DNA of 16,235 nt, taken from NCBI GenBank assembly GCA_035935235.1, contig DASYXG010000254.1:1-16235 (forward strand). Reading direction: 5' to 3'. The notes below the pieces were generated by a model, which saw only the letters and a program-made list of their open reading frames with translations, searched no databases and was not told the DNA's origin. This document shows positions 1 through 7,317 of this stretch, piece after piece; position 1 is the stretch's first letter; each line of letters starts with the position of its first letter. Origin of the DNA: DATARH01 sp035935235. Lineage in GTDB: Bacteria; Pseudomonadota; Alphaproteobacteria; ATCC43930; CGMCC-115725. The translations under genes were made by a program, and so were the position numbers.

Positions 1-858
1 GATGCCCAGGATCATCAGCTGTACGCCGGACAAGAGCAGCACCGCCGCGAACAGCGAGGCCCACCCCGGCGGCGGCGAGTAGAACAGCGCCTCGCTGATC
101 GCCGCCGCGCCGCCAAGCGCGCCGAGCGCGCTGAGCACGAACCCGGTCAGCGTGCTGATGCGCAGTGGCATGACCGAGAAATTGACGAACATGCTGATCC
201 ACAGCCGCAACAGGCGGCGCAGCGTGTAGTTGCTGCGCCCGACCGCGCGCGGCAGATGGGTCACCAGCAGCCGGTCGATGTTTTGCGTGACCTGCAGGAT
301 AAGCCCGTCGACGTAGGGGAAAGGACCCTCGTATCGGGTGATCTCGCGCACCACAAAGGCGCTCATGCAGCGAAAGCTCGACAGGTAGAAGCCCTTGGGC
401 TTGTCGAGGACGAACCCGGCGACCCAGTTGGTGAACTCGCTGCCGAGGTTGCGCCAGGCCGAGTGCTGCTTCTCGTCGTAATAGGTGTAGACGACGTCGC
501 GTCCGGTCTCCTGGGCATGAGCGAGCAGGCGAGCGACCTCCTCAGGCGGGTTCTGCAAATCATCGTCCATGTTGATGACGTGGGCGCCGCGGGTGTGGCG
601 CAGCCCCGCCATCACCGCGTTGTGCTCGCCAAAATTGCGCGACAGGTTCACCAGCGTGATCGGCACCCGCGCCCGCGCCACAAGGCCCTGGCAGATCTCG
701 AGGCTGGTGTCGGGGCTGCCATCGTTGACCAGCACAATCTCATGGCCGCCGGCGATGTCGAGCGCCTCCAGCGCCTCGACCAGCTCCGTGATGCTCTCGG
801 CACCGTTATAGACCGGGATGACGATCGACAGCGCGAGGGCGGGCGCGGTTTCAGGCAT
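1..858 (-). CDS. GT2 polyprenyl-phosphate glycosyltransferase (3' end cut off by window edge)
   Basis: Reads from ATG at 858 through base 1 with no stop, so the C-terminus lies outside; 286 residues are visible. Residues 9-110 form a GT-A Rossmann-like domain: SIVIPVYNGA near the start, VNDGSPD at 44-50, NLSRNFGEHNAVMAGL at 71-86 and the metal-binding MDDDLQNPPEEV at 97-108. This pattern is that of the dolichyl/undecaprenyl-phosphate sugar synthases (DPM1, ArnC, GtrB). Two hydrophobic segments follow, near 222-255 and 266-286, as in GtrB/ArnC-type enzymes anchored in the inner membrane. The expected reaction is transfer of a sugar from a nucleotide donor to undecaprenyl phosphate on the cytoplasmic face. 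Its ATG overlaps the end of the upstream methyltransferase by 8 bases, implying translational coupling. The sugar cannot be read from sequence. The family call is firm; the exact substrate is unknown. Confidence 0.93.
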   Translation of the reverse strand, partial: MPETAPALALSIVIPVYNGAESITELVEALEALDIAGGHEIVLVNDGSPDTSLEICQGLVARARVPITLVNLSRNFGEHNAVMAGLRHTRGAHVINMDDDLQNPPEEVARLLAHAQETGRDVVYTYYDEKQHSAWRNLGSEFTNWVAGFVLDKPKGFYLSSFRCMSAFVVREITRYEGPFPYVDGLILQVTQNIDRLLVTHLPRAVGRSNYTLRRLLRLWISMFVNFSVMPLRISTLTGFVLSALGALGGAAAISEALFYSPPPGWASLFAAVLLLSGVQLMILGI

Positions 859-1543
859 GGCTGCTCTCAATCTTGGCGGCGACGGCCAATACCGACCCGC
901 CGAACGGCAAGGCGATTCCGGTGCGAATGAGCACGCGTTCGATCCCGGTGGCGGCGCGGCCGACCGCTTCGACCCAGCCCGGCTGTCCGCGTACGTCGCT
1001 GCCGCCGCCGGGCAGCAGCTTGCGCGTCAGCACCATCAGCGGGAATAGCAGCATGTTCCAATAGCTCGCGAAAAGCGGCTGAAAGCCGGCCGCGCGCAGC
1101 AATGCAAGGACGCCGCGCTTGGTATAGCGCCGCACATTGTAAACCGCCGTATCGTGCCGCGACATCATCCAGCGATAGGCGGGCAGGTTGAGGACGAGGA
1201 TGCCGCCGGCGCCGAGGCAGCGATGAAATTGCGCCAGCGCATGCCGCTCGTCGACACCGCTATGGCAGAGGACGTCGGCGCTGACGATCGCCGAAAAGGC
1301 CGCATCGGCGAAGGGCAGGGCGTCGATCGACCCGGCGCAAACCGGGTGTCCGCTCTTCGCGACGGCGCGGGCGCAGGCCGCGGCATCGGCATCGATGCCG
1401 ACCGCGTCGTACGCCCCGTCGAGCCGCGCCAGCAACCCGCCGGTGCCGCAGCCGGCATCGAGCACTCTCGCTCCCGGGGTTTGGGACGCATACCGACGGT
1501 AAGCCATCTGTACATTCGCGTGTAGGGCGGCAAACCACCACAT
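851..1543 (-). CDS. Class I SAM-dependent methyltransferase
   Basis: The 230-residue product from the first ATG shows the SAM-binding motif I VLDAGCGTGG at 27-36, the acidic loop GIDAD at 49-53 that would hold the ribose, and a motif IV-like stretch around FSAIVSADVLCH. This is the Methyltransf_11/25 type seen in many glycan and lipid biosynthesis clusters; the substrate is unknown. It lies between a GT-C gene upstream and the GT2 gene downstream, which it overlaps by 8 bases, so it probably methylates a sugar or lipid intermediate of the same pathway. The start is uncertain. The reading frame stays open upstream to a TAG at 1654-1652, and the translated extension contains a tyrosine- and acid-rich stretch leading into MWWF. 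That resembles the N-terminus usual in this family (acidic helix followed by HWWF), but no ATG, GTG or TTG is available there. A CTG at 1588 preceded by GGAGA is one candidate. The fold call is strong; the start is weak. Confidence 0.88.
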   Translation of the reverse strand: MWWFAALHANVQMAYRRYASQTPGARVLDAGCGTGGLLARLDGAYDAVGIDADAAACARAVAKSGHPVCAGSIDALPFADAAFSAIVSADVLCHSGVDERHALAQFHRCLGAGGILVLNLPAYRWMMSRHDTAVYNVRRYTKRGVLALLRAAGFQPLFASYWNMLLFPLMVLTRKLLPGGGSDVRGQPGWVEAVGRAATGIERVLIRTGIALPFGGSVLAVAAKIESSHA

Positions 1544-1585
1544 CCGGTCTTCGGCGCGGTCGAGTTTCTCGTATTCGTCACGTTC

Positions 1586-1599
1586 CAGGCGGGCTCTCC
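1586..1599 (-). promoter_or_regulatory. Possible CTG start with GGAGA ribosome-binding site for the methyltransferase
   Basis: On the minus strand a GGAGA (1599-1595) precedes a CTG codon (1588-1586) by six bases, in frame with the methyltransferase. Starting here would add 15 residues, reading ERDEYEKLDRAEDR before MWWF, which fits the family N-terminus. CTG starts are rare, so this is only a candidate; an alternative is that the annotated ATG at 1543 gives a shortened protein. Confidence 0.3.
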
Positions 1600-1666
1600 A
1601 GCGCCGGGCTACACCGGCTCCAAGGCGATGTAAACGCTCGCCCGCCGCCCGCTATTCCACTCAGCC

Positions 1667-3415
1667 TTAATAGGCCGGGTTGGGGGTCCGGCGCGGCGTT
1701 GCGCCCGCCAATGGCTGATGCGCGATCCGCTCCTCGGAGAGGTATTCGCGGTGATCGACCACCACCGACAGCAGCGCGCCCATGCGCGTCACCCGGTAGA
1801 CCGGCAGGTCGCTGAGGTAATGCTCGGCGTCATCGAGAGTGAAGCCGATCACGAAATCGGCCTTCTTTGGCTGCACCACTGTGCGGAAGTTCGGAGGGAA
1901 ATAATACCGCGCCGAGACCGGAGGCCCGTTGATCGCGACGGTGAATTCATGTTCCTCGAAATCGGCGCCGTATTGCTTGCGCAGATAGTTCTCCAACCCG
2001 CGCACCGCCTCGGCATACGAATTAGCCCAATAGTCGAGCTTGAACTTGTTCTCGGCGCCGGCCACGCCGCCGACGAACCCGTTGTAGTAGACGTATTGAT
2101 CGGGGTGCAGCATCACCATGACCGACACATGCGCCAGGCCGTAAAGGCCGAGCGCGGCGTAGACGGGCTTGCGGTAAGGTAAATCGGCGAGCCGGCGCAG
2201 CGCGATATCGGCGACGAGCGCGGCGGAGACCGCGATCGGCGGCAGCACAAAGATGAAGTGCCGCATGCCGTTGAATAGCACCGCGTGGACCGCGATCGCG
2301 TAAGCGACCGGATAGATGATGGTGAAGCCGAGCATGAACAGCGGCAGGATGCGGTCGATCCGCCAGTTCCGCCGCCGCACCAGGGTCACAACGGCGACAA
2401 TCGGCGCGGCGAGTAGCAGCGCCACCACCAGCTCGGGCAACGCCAAGCCGATATAGGTCGGCAGATAGGTCCACGGCACCGTACCGGCATCGTAGAGTTT
2501 GCCGTCGAACAGGATCTTGGTCGGGACGATCTCGTGCGAGAATACCGCGAGCGCGCTCAGCGGGTGGGTGATTGGAGCGCTCTGGGCCCATGGCCAGAAC
2601 ACCAGCATCACGCCGTAGGCCAGGATTGCCACCGGCAGGTAGATCCGCCACAGGGCGCTCCAGGCCGTGCCGATCAGCGTGCCGACCCGCCGCGTCGCGA
2701 AGCCCTGCCATGTCGCGAACAGCGCCAGCATCAGGCCGAGATAGCAGACCAGCAGCAGCCCGCCGACCCGCACCGCCATCGCCAGCCCCGTCGCCACCCC
2801 CAGCTTGATGACGAGGCGCAGCGGCGGTCGCGGCAGGAACGGCACGATCCGGACCAGGTAATAGGTTGCCCAAATGAACCCCACGGCAAACGGGATGTCC
2901 TTGGGGTTGTTGAACATCTGGCCGTAATAGTTGGGAACCAGCAGCAAAAAGAGGGCCGCGAAGAAGCCGGCTCGCGCCCCGCCTAGCCGCTTACCGAGCT
3001 TCCAGGCGCCGGCGATCCCGACGAGGCCGACGATCGCGTTCAGCAAATGCCGTGTCTCGAACACGCCAAGTGGAGAGAACCGGTTCAGCGCCGAGGCGGT
3101 CATGTCGAAGACCGCGCCGTAATTGTAGAGGTCGCCATAGCTGTAGAGCAGCAGCCAATTCGGCTTCCTGGCGAGGCCAATCCACGACAGGTAATGGTCG
3201 AGGACGAGGTCGCCGTACCAGCGCTGCATGTCCTCGTCCCAGGTCACTCCGTAGGACCGGAACGTCAGCAATACCAGCACCGCCGCGGCCAGGAGCAGCG
3301 CCAGAAAGAGGCGGTTCCACAACTCGTCGGAAGTCCGCGGCGCGCGCCATAGCGGCATCGACCAGGACGCCACCGCGCCGATGCCGGCGCGGACCAAGGT
3401 GCTAAGCGAATCCAT
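1667..3415 (-). CDS. GT39/PMT-like integral membrane glycosyltransferase (GT-C fold)
   Basis: The 582-residue protein begins with a short cytoplasmic stretch, a first membrane helix at about 34-53, and then the acidic TWDED motif at 58-62 in the first periplasmic loop. That is where GT-C enzymes (PMT, ArnT) place the Asp/Glu that binds the lipid-linked donor. About ten further hydrophobic segments follow to residue 440. The C-terminal soluble part contains HPDQYVYYN (437-445), GGVAGA and LDYWANSY, a block seen in uncharacterised bacterial GT39-like proteins. It probably transfers a sugar from a polyprenyl-phosphate carrier to an envelope acceptor in the periplasm. The GT2 gene two positions downstream is a plausible source of that donor. 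I chose ATG 3415 because the reading-frame extension to 3697 overlaps the neighbouring gene and is arginine-rich and non-membranous. The acceptor and sugar are unknown. Confidence 0.85.
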   Translation of the reverse strand: MDSLSTLVRAGIGAVASWSMPLWRAPRTSDELWNRLFLALLLAAAVLVLLTFRSYGVTWDEDMQRWYGDLVLDHYLSWIGLARKPNWLLLYSYGDLYNYGAVFDMTASALNRFSPLGVFETRHLLNAIVGLVGIAGAWKLGKRLGGARAGFFAALFLLLVPNYYGQMFNNPKDIPFAVGFIWATYYLVRIVPFLPRPPLRLVIKLGVATGLAMAVRVGGLLLVCYLGLMLALFATWQGFATRRVGTLIGTAWSALWRIYLPVAILAYGVMLVFWPWAQSAPITHPLSALAVFSHEIVPTKILFDGKLYDAGTVPWTYLPTYIGLALPELVVALLLAAPIVAVVTLVRRRNWRIDRILPLFMLGFTIIYPVAYAIAVHAVLFNGMRHFIFVLPPIAVSAALVADIALRRLADLPYRKPVYAALGLYGLAHVSVMVMLHPDQYVYYNGFVGGVAGAENKFKLDYWANSYAEAVRGLENYLRKQYGADFEEHEFTVAINGPPVSARYYFPPNFRTVVQPKKADFVIGFTLDDAEHYLSDLPVYRVTRMGALLSVVVDHREYLSEERIAHQPLAGATPRRTPNPAY

Positions 3416-3485
3416 CAAACGTCCCGAAGACGATTGCCCCGAACAAATTTTGCGCCGACGCATTGTCGCGCGCCGACATTGCCCC

Positions 3486-3516
3486 ATCGTGTCGCCGACC
3501 CTGGCTGGGCTGTCAA
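3486..3516 (-). promoter_or_regulatory. Candidate sigma-70-type promoter upstream of the GT-C gene
   Basis: In the 136-base gap between the two glycosyltransferase genes, the minus strand carries a perfect TTGACA (3516-3511). A weak CACGAT -10 candidate (3491-3486) follows after 19 bases, longer than the usual 17. It would place transcription start about 65-70 bases before ATG 3415. The -35 match is good but the -10 is poor, so this is tentative. Confidence 0.25.
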
Positions 3517-3551
3517 GCCGTAACACTGTCGTAAGAAATAAATGTCGCGCC

Positions 3552-4715
3552 TCACAAACCCGCCTCCGACAAGACCGCTTCGAGCAACCGGTCGGCGGCA
3601 AAATATTCGCGAGCGACCTCGCGCGCCGCGCGGCTGTGGCGGCGATAGTCGCCGGCGATTGCGTCGATCGCCGCGACGGCCTCGTCGTGGGTCGCAAAAT
3701 CGAACAGGCCTTCGCCCAGCGGGTAGTGACCCGCGCATCCGGTGCGCATTGTCACCACGGGGCGGCCGCTGGCGAGATAGCAGACGGCGCGGTCGCTGAA
3801 CCAGCCGCTATTGGTGCGCGCATAGATATCCTTGGCCACCGTAAACTCGCCGCGTGAGCCGGCGATAAAGTCTCGATAGCTCGTGACATCGGCAGAAATA
3901 GGGCGCGGGTCGGTGAGTTTCCAGCCATGCCCCTCGACCTCATTGCGGATGTCGTCGCTCGGCGGCTGGATCGCCATCCGGAAACAGGTGTCCGGGCGCC
4001 GGCGCGGCAGGTCGAGGAATTTGAGGAAATTGACGTGCTTCGACCAGAGATAGGTCGAGCCCCGATACTCGATGTCCTTGCCGCGATTGTCCCAGCTGGC
4101 GATCGAGGTAAAGCACTCGGGCTCGCTGACTGGCGGCGGCCACAAATCGATGTCGACCGGTGGCCGGGTTGTCCGCCAACCGATATCGGCGAGGGGGATC
4201 GGGCAGTCTTGGCGGCCGAGATTGGCGCCATAGGTGAAAAAGTGCGTGTGCGCGGCGAGGTAGGCGCGTTCCGCCGTATCGCCCTTCGCGTAATTGATCT
4301 GCTGATAGCCGGGATCGGTGTCGATCAGGATGCGCACCGGGCACCGTAAATGCTCTTCGCGCAGATTGTGCGAGCCGCACAGATTGATTAGGGCGTCGGC
4401 TTCGCCATAAAGGCGGTGGACCCTTTCGCGCGGGAGGCCATGCCACGTGTCGTCGAGCCCGCACCAATAGCTCCAGCGGTCGCCGAGCCCATATCGTTCC
4501 ATAATTCCCGAAAGATAGGCGACGTTGTAGGCGCAATCGGCGGCGACGCTGGCGATCCGCGGGTCATAGGCAGGGGTGCCGGTATCCTCGACGTACCAGA
4601 CTTCCCAGCCGAGCTTTTCGAGGCCGACGATATGGTGCACGGCCTGCCAGGCGATCCCGGCGAGCGGCATCTGCCCGGCGAAGTGGAGAAGGACGATCTT
4701 GCCGCGTTTGGGCAC
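3552..4715 (-). CDS. Glycosyltransferase, GT-B / family 1-like
   Basis: I place the start at GTG 4715 (387 residues), because the coding-like sequence begins with KIVLLHFAGQMPLAGIAWQ. Everything further upstream in this frame is antisense to the divergent FkbM gene. There is no strong ribosome-binding site. The N-terminal half looks like a Rossmann domain (KIVLLHF at 6-12; LEKLGWEVWYVED at 32-44; ALINLCGSHN at 108-117). The C-terminal half carries the GT-B-like element RTNSGWFSDRAVCYLASGRPVV at about 300-321, reminiscent of the donor-binding E-x7-E region of GT4/GT1 enzymes, but with Asp (308) where the first glutamate is common. Residues 200-290 (SWDNRGKDIEYRG, KFLDLPRR) suit the interdomain segment. 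No catalytic residue can be named with certainty. It is likely part of the same glycan pathway as the three genes downstream. Its CAZy family cannot be decided by eye. Confidence 0.72.
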   Translation of the reverse strand: MPKRGKIVLLHFAGQMPLAGIAWQAVHHIVGLEKLGWEVWYVEDTGTPAYDPRIASVAADCAYNVAYLSGIMERYGLGDRWSYWCGLDDTWHGLPRERVHRLYGEADALINLCGSHNLREEHLRCPVRILIDTDPGYQQINYAKGDTAERAYLAAHTHFFTYGANLGRQDCPIPLADIGWRTTRPPVDIDLWPPPVSEPECFTSIASWDNRGKDIEYRGSTYLWSKHVNFLKFLDLPRRRPDTCFRMAIQPPSDDIRNEVEGHGWKLTDPRPISADVTSYRDFIAGSRGEFTVAKDIYARTNSGWFSDRAVCYLASGRPVVTMRTGCAGHYPLGEGLFDFATHDEAVAAIDAIAGDYRRHSRAAREVAREYFAADRLLEAVLSEAGL

Positions 4716-4880
4716 AGAGTGGCTCGGGTTCGGGATTGGGTCGGCCAGAATAACGGATGAGGGCCAACAAAATTCGGCAATAAAATTTGGCGGCTCACGT
4801 TGTCGCAGGAACGCGGCGGAGTCCGCGTGACACTCGCCACATAAATTCGTTCCGTGGCGAGGCGCAGCGAGGAAGGCGCC
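4716..4880. promoter_or_regulatory. Divergent intergenic region between the GT-B-like and FkbM genes
   Basis: This 165-base gap separates two divergent genes and should carry promoters for both. It has an AT-rich patch at about 4770-4793 and another at 4840-4849 (ACATAAATTC), but I could not pair either with a convincing -35 element. The only clear signal is GGAAGG at 4871-4876, the ribosome-binding site of the FkbM gene. Confidence 0.35.
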
Positions 4881-6125
4881 ATGAGCGAGTCGCACCTTGG
4901 TCGGGTCGATCCCGACCCGCACGGCAAATACGCGCTGGAATTGGCGTTGCGCCGAGAGCCCGATAATGTGGAATTGCGCGCGCGTTATCGCGACGTGCTC
5001 GGCCGCATCAATCGATCGACGCTGGGCCTCGAGACGATCGTGTTGCCGGAGCTGATGAACCCGCTCTATTTCCGCTGCGGCAGCTCCGACCTTGCCAATT
5101 TCGATCAGGTGTTCGGCCAGGAGGAGTTTTCCCTGGCGCTGCCCGAAGCGCCGGCGCGCATCCTCGATCTCGGCGCCTATGTCGGCTATGCCGCGGTCTA
5201 CCTGGCGCACCGCTATCCCGAGGCCGGTATCGTTTGCGTCGAACCGGCGGCGCCGAATTTCAGGGTGCTCGGCCTTAACACATCGCCCTATCCGCGTATT
5301 CGCCGGCTCAACGGTGCGGTGTGGAGCAAGTCGGCCACGCTCGCCGTTTGCGGCCACGAGCTGGGGGATTGGGGCGTGCATTTCGGGGCGGCGTCGGGCG
5401 ACGCCGGGACGCCGGCCTGGTCGGTCGACGAGATCCTGCGCTTGAGCGGCTGGGACCGCGCCGATTTCATCAAATGCGACATCGAGGGCAGCGAGCGCCA
5501 GGTGTTCGCCGACCGCGAGGCGCGCTGGCACCAGGACGCGCTCTGCGTCACGGTCGAGACCCATGACGAATGGATCCCCGGCTGCCTCGCAACGGTCGAG
5601 GCCTGCTTCGATCCGGCGAAATTCGACCGCAGCCACAGCGGCGAGTTGTCGGTGTTCACCCGCCGCGAGAAGCTGGCGGACAATCGGGCGCCGCGACCCC
5701 TGCTGCTGCTCGAGTCGGGGTTGGCTCGTCAGCCGATCGAGCTGCAGAACGTCTCGGACGGCATCTGGGGCTTCATGGTGTTCGACGAGCATTCCTGCCA
5801 ACTTCACCCTAATCCCGCCGGCGAGACGCCGGCTCGGCTTATCGTCGAGCGAGAATTCGCCGGTCACACCCGGTTTCTGGCGACCGTGTCGCTCCCGCCC
5901 AAGGCACGCGACGCCGTCCGGTTCAGCGCCGAAATCGAGAATTGCGGCGGCAAGCGCATCGCCGCCGGGGAGGCGGTTGTGGCACCCGGAGCGCGGGCGC
6001 CGCTGGAGCTGACGTTACCGCCGTTGCGCGGCCACCATCGGGTCGTGCTGCAGACCGAGATGGCGGAGGAGGCGAGCGACAGCTTTCACGCTTGGGCGCA
6101 TTGGCTCGCACCCCAGTTTATGTAA
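4881..6125 (+). CDS. FkbM-family methyltransferase with extra C-terminal domain
   Basis: ATG 4881 follows GGAAGG by four bases and is preferred over an in-frame GTG at 4854; the product is 414 residues. Residues 1-60 are charged and helical. The methyltransferase core spans about 93-260: ILDLGAYVGYAAVYLA (94-109) is SAM motif I, VCVEPAAPNF (118-127) is the acidic loop, and FIKCDIEGSE (196-205) is the hallmark FkbM motif. FkbM enzymes O-methylate hydroxyls of sugars or polyketides. Residues 270-414 are not part of the family core: they are rich in short beta-like strands and end with HAWAHWLAPQF. They may form a beta-sandwich, but I recognise no named domain. It is divergent from the glycosyltransferase cluster, and methylation of the glycan made there is a reasonable inference. 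The family call is strong; the substrate is unknown. Confidence 0.88.
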   Translation: MSESHLGRVDPDPHGKYALELALRREPDNVELRARYRDVLGRINRSTLGLETIVLPELMNPLYFRCGSSDLANFDQVFGQEEFSLALPEAPARILDLGAYVGYAAVYLAHRYPEAGIVCVEPAAPNFRVLGLNTSPYPRIRRLNGAVWSKSATLAVCGHELGDWGVHFGAASGDAGTPAWSVDEILRLSGWDRADFIKCDIEGSERQVFADREARWHQDALCVTVETHDEWIPGCLATVEACFDPAKFDRSHSGELSVFTRREKLADNRAPRPLLLLESGLARQPIELQNVSDGIWGFMVFDEHSCQLHPNPAGETPARLIVEREFAGHTRFLATVSLPPKARDAVRFSAEIENCGGKRIAAGEAVVAPGARAPLELTLPPLRGHHRVVLQTEMAEEASDSFHAWAHWLAPQFM

Positions 6126-6133
6126 GATCGAGA

Positions 6134-6161
6134 TCGGGCTATATAGCTTCATAGCTCCCGA
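6134..6161 (+). promoter_or_regulatory. Hairpin and TATATAG element between the FkbM gene and fdxA
   Basis: TCGGGCTAT (6134-6142) pairs with ATAGCTCCCGA (6151-6161), giving nine base pairs with a two-base bulge and an eight-base loop. Nested in it is the perfect 10-base palindrome GCTATATAGC (6138-6147), whose TATATA could also act as a -10 for fdxA. It has no T-run, so it is at best a weak terminator. It may instead be a 5' element or operator of fdxA. Confidence 0.3.
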
Positions 6162-6185
6162 CCCGAATGGAAGAAGCCGAACATC

Positions 6186-6521
6186 ATGACCTATGTCGTC
6201 ACCGAGGCCTGCATTCGTTGCAAGTACATGGATTGCGTCGAGGTTTGCCCTGTCGATTGTTTCTATGAGGGCGAGAACATGCTGGTGATCCACCCCGACG
6301 AGTGCATCGATTGCGGCGTGTGCGAGCCCGAATGCCCGGCCGAGGCGATCATTCCGGACAGCGATTCGGTGGCTGAGCAATGGCTGGCGCTCAATCGGGA
6401 ATATTCGACGAGCTGGCCCAACATCACCCGCAAGAAGCCCGCCCCCGACGACGCCGATGATTGGAAAGGGGTTGAAGGCAAGTACGATAAGTTCTTCAGC
6501 CCAAAGGGCGGCGGCAGCTAA
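6186..6521 (+). CDS. fdxA: Seven-iron ferredoxin FdxA ([3Fe-4S][4Fe-4S])
   Basis: The 111-residue protein matches the Azotobacter ferredoxin I type. Cys9, Cys17 and Cys50 are placed to hold the [3Fe-4S] cluster, and Cys21, Cys40, Cys43 and Cys46 the [4Fe-4S] cluster; the free cysteine at 25 matches Cys24 of the Azotobacter protein. The C-terminal 60 residues, lacking cysteines, are the usual FdxA tail. It is a soluble low-potential electron carrier in the cytoplasm. GGAAG at 6168-6172, 13 bases upstream, is the best ribosome-binding candidate. The next gene in the same direction is the CarD-type regulator, a neighbourhood I recall as common in Alphaproteobacteria. All ligands are intact. Its redox partner is not evident from this window. 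Confidence 0.97.
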   Translation: MTYVVTEACIRCKYMDCVEVCPVDCFYEGENMLVIHPDECIDCGVCEPECPAEAIIPDSDSVAEQWLALNREYSTSWPNITRKKPAPDDADDWKGVEGKYDKFFSPKGGGS

Positions 6522-6774
6522 GCCTTGGGCCGAGCTTTCAGCCCGGCAGATCGGTCCCGGGTAAGCCGTTAGTTAGCCGCGACGCGGGTGGCCAAGGTTG
6601 CGCATAGCTGATGTGCTGGCTTCGCCCGGCCCTCCTATGATATACATATTATTAGCGCAAGAGACGCCTCCCCCACGTTCCGCGCTCTTCGTCGAGATGT
6701 GGATTGCCGCCGCCGTAATTGGCGATCCGGGGAGGTGTCGTGATGGCGCCGACGGGTCGAGGGTGCGGAACATC
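6522..6774 (+). promoter_or_regulatory. Intergenic region before the CarD gene, with AT-rich promoter-like island
   Basis: This is the longest non-coding stretch (253 bases). An AT-rich island at 6636-6654 holds TATGAT and TATACATAT, good -10 candidates in an otherwise GC-rich sequence, but no clear TTGACA lies 16-18 bases upstream. The carD frame stays open back to 6598, but that extension has no resemblance to CarD proteins. I see no strong terminator after fdxA, only a four-base stem around GGGC/GCCC near 6528-6543. Confidence 0.3.
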
Positions 6775-7278
6775 ATGATGATTGCGGCCGACAAGATGCC
6801 CTTCAACGCCGGGGACCTGGTGGTCTATCCGACCCATGGTGTTGGGAAGATCACGGCGATTGAGACCCAGGAGATCGCCGGCCACACCCTGAACGTCTTT
6901 GTCGTCCTGTTCGACAAGGACCGCATGACCCTGCGCGTGCCGCTCGCCAAGGCGAAGGTTTCGGGGCTGCGCAAGCTGTCGAGCCGCAAGGAAATGGACG
7001 CGGCGCTGGCCAAGTTGCGCGGCCGCTCGCGCGCCAAACGCACCATGTGGAGCCGGCGCGCCCAGGAATACCAAGCCAAGATCGCCTCGGGCGACCCGGC
7101 CTCAATCGCCGAGGTCGTCCGCGACCTGTTTCGCAATGTCGGTCAGCCGGAGCAGTCCTATAGCGAGCGCCAAATCTACCAGGCGGCGCTCGACCGGCTA
7201 GTGCGCGAGTTCGCCGCGGTGGAACGGATCGACGAGATGACGGCGACCCAACGCGTCGAGCAGATGCTGACGGCGTAG
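6775..7278 (+). CDS. carD: CarD/CdnL-family RNA polymerase-binding transcription regulator
   Basis: From tandem ATG codons at 6775 and 6778 (167 residues), the N-terminal Tudor-like domain that binds the RNA polymerase beta subunit is seen at about 10-62 (GDLVVYPTHGVGKI, 13-26; MTLRVPLAKAK, 51-61). The C-terminal helical DNA-binding domain follows, with KRTMWSRRAQEY at 88-99. The tryptophan at 92 corresponds to the residue that wedges into the upstream edge of the open promoter complex in CarD/CdnL proteins. QPEQSYSERQIYQAALDRL near 124-142 is typical of the alphaproteobacterial branch. It likely stabilises open complexes at rRNA and other promoters and is cytoplasmic. ATG 6796 is a less likely alternative start. 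The metallophosphatase-like gene follows after 39 bases and may be co-transcribed. Confidence 0.95.
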   Translation: MMIAADKMPFNAGDLVVYPTHGVGKITAIETQEIAGHTLNVFVVLFDKDRMTLRVPLAKAKVSGLRKLSSRKEMDAALAKLRGRSRAKRTMWSRRAQEYQAKIASGDPASIAEVVRDLFRNVGQPEQSYSERQIYQAALDRLVREFAAVERIDEMTATQRVEQMLTA

Positions 7279-7317
7279 CCAGCTGCCTGCCGGCCGCTGT
7301 CGCGGGAAGGATCAAGG

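Noticed and set aside
3416..3697. 94-residue N-terminal extension of the GT-C protein
   Set aside because: It overlaps the end of the GT-B-like gene, is Arg/Ser-rich and has no family resemblance; the membrane protein begins naturally at ATG 3415.
4716..5867. N-terminal extension that would make the GT-B-like protein 771 residues long
   Set aside because: This part is antisense to the FkbM gene, which has clear motifs and a ribosome-binding site; the extension has no domain character.
6598..6774. 59-residue N-terminal extension of CarD
   Set aside because: CarD/CdnL proteins begin just before the GDLVVYP motif; the extension runs through the AT-rich promoter-like island.
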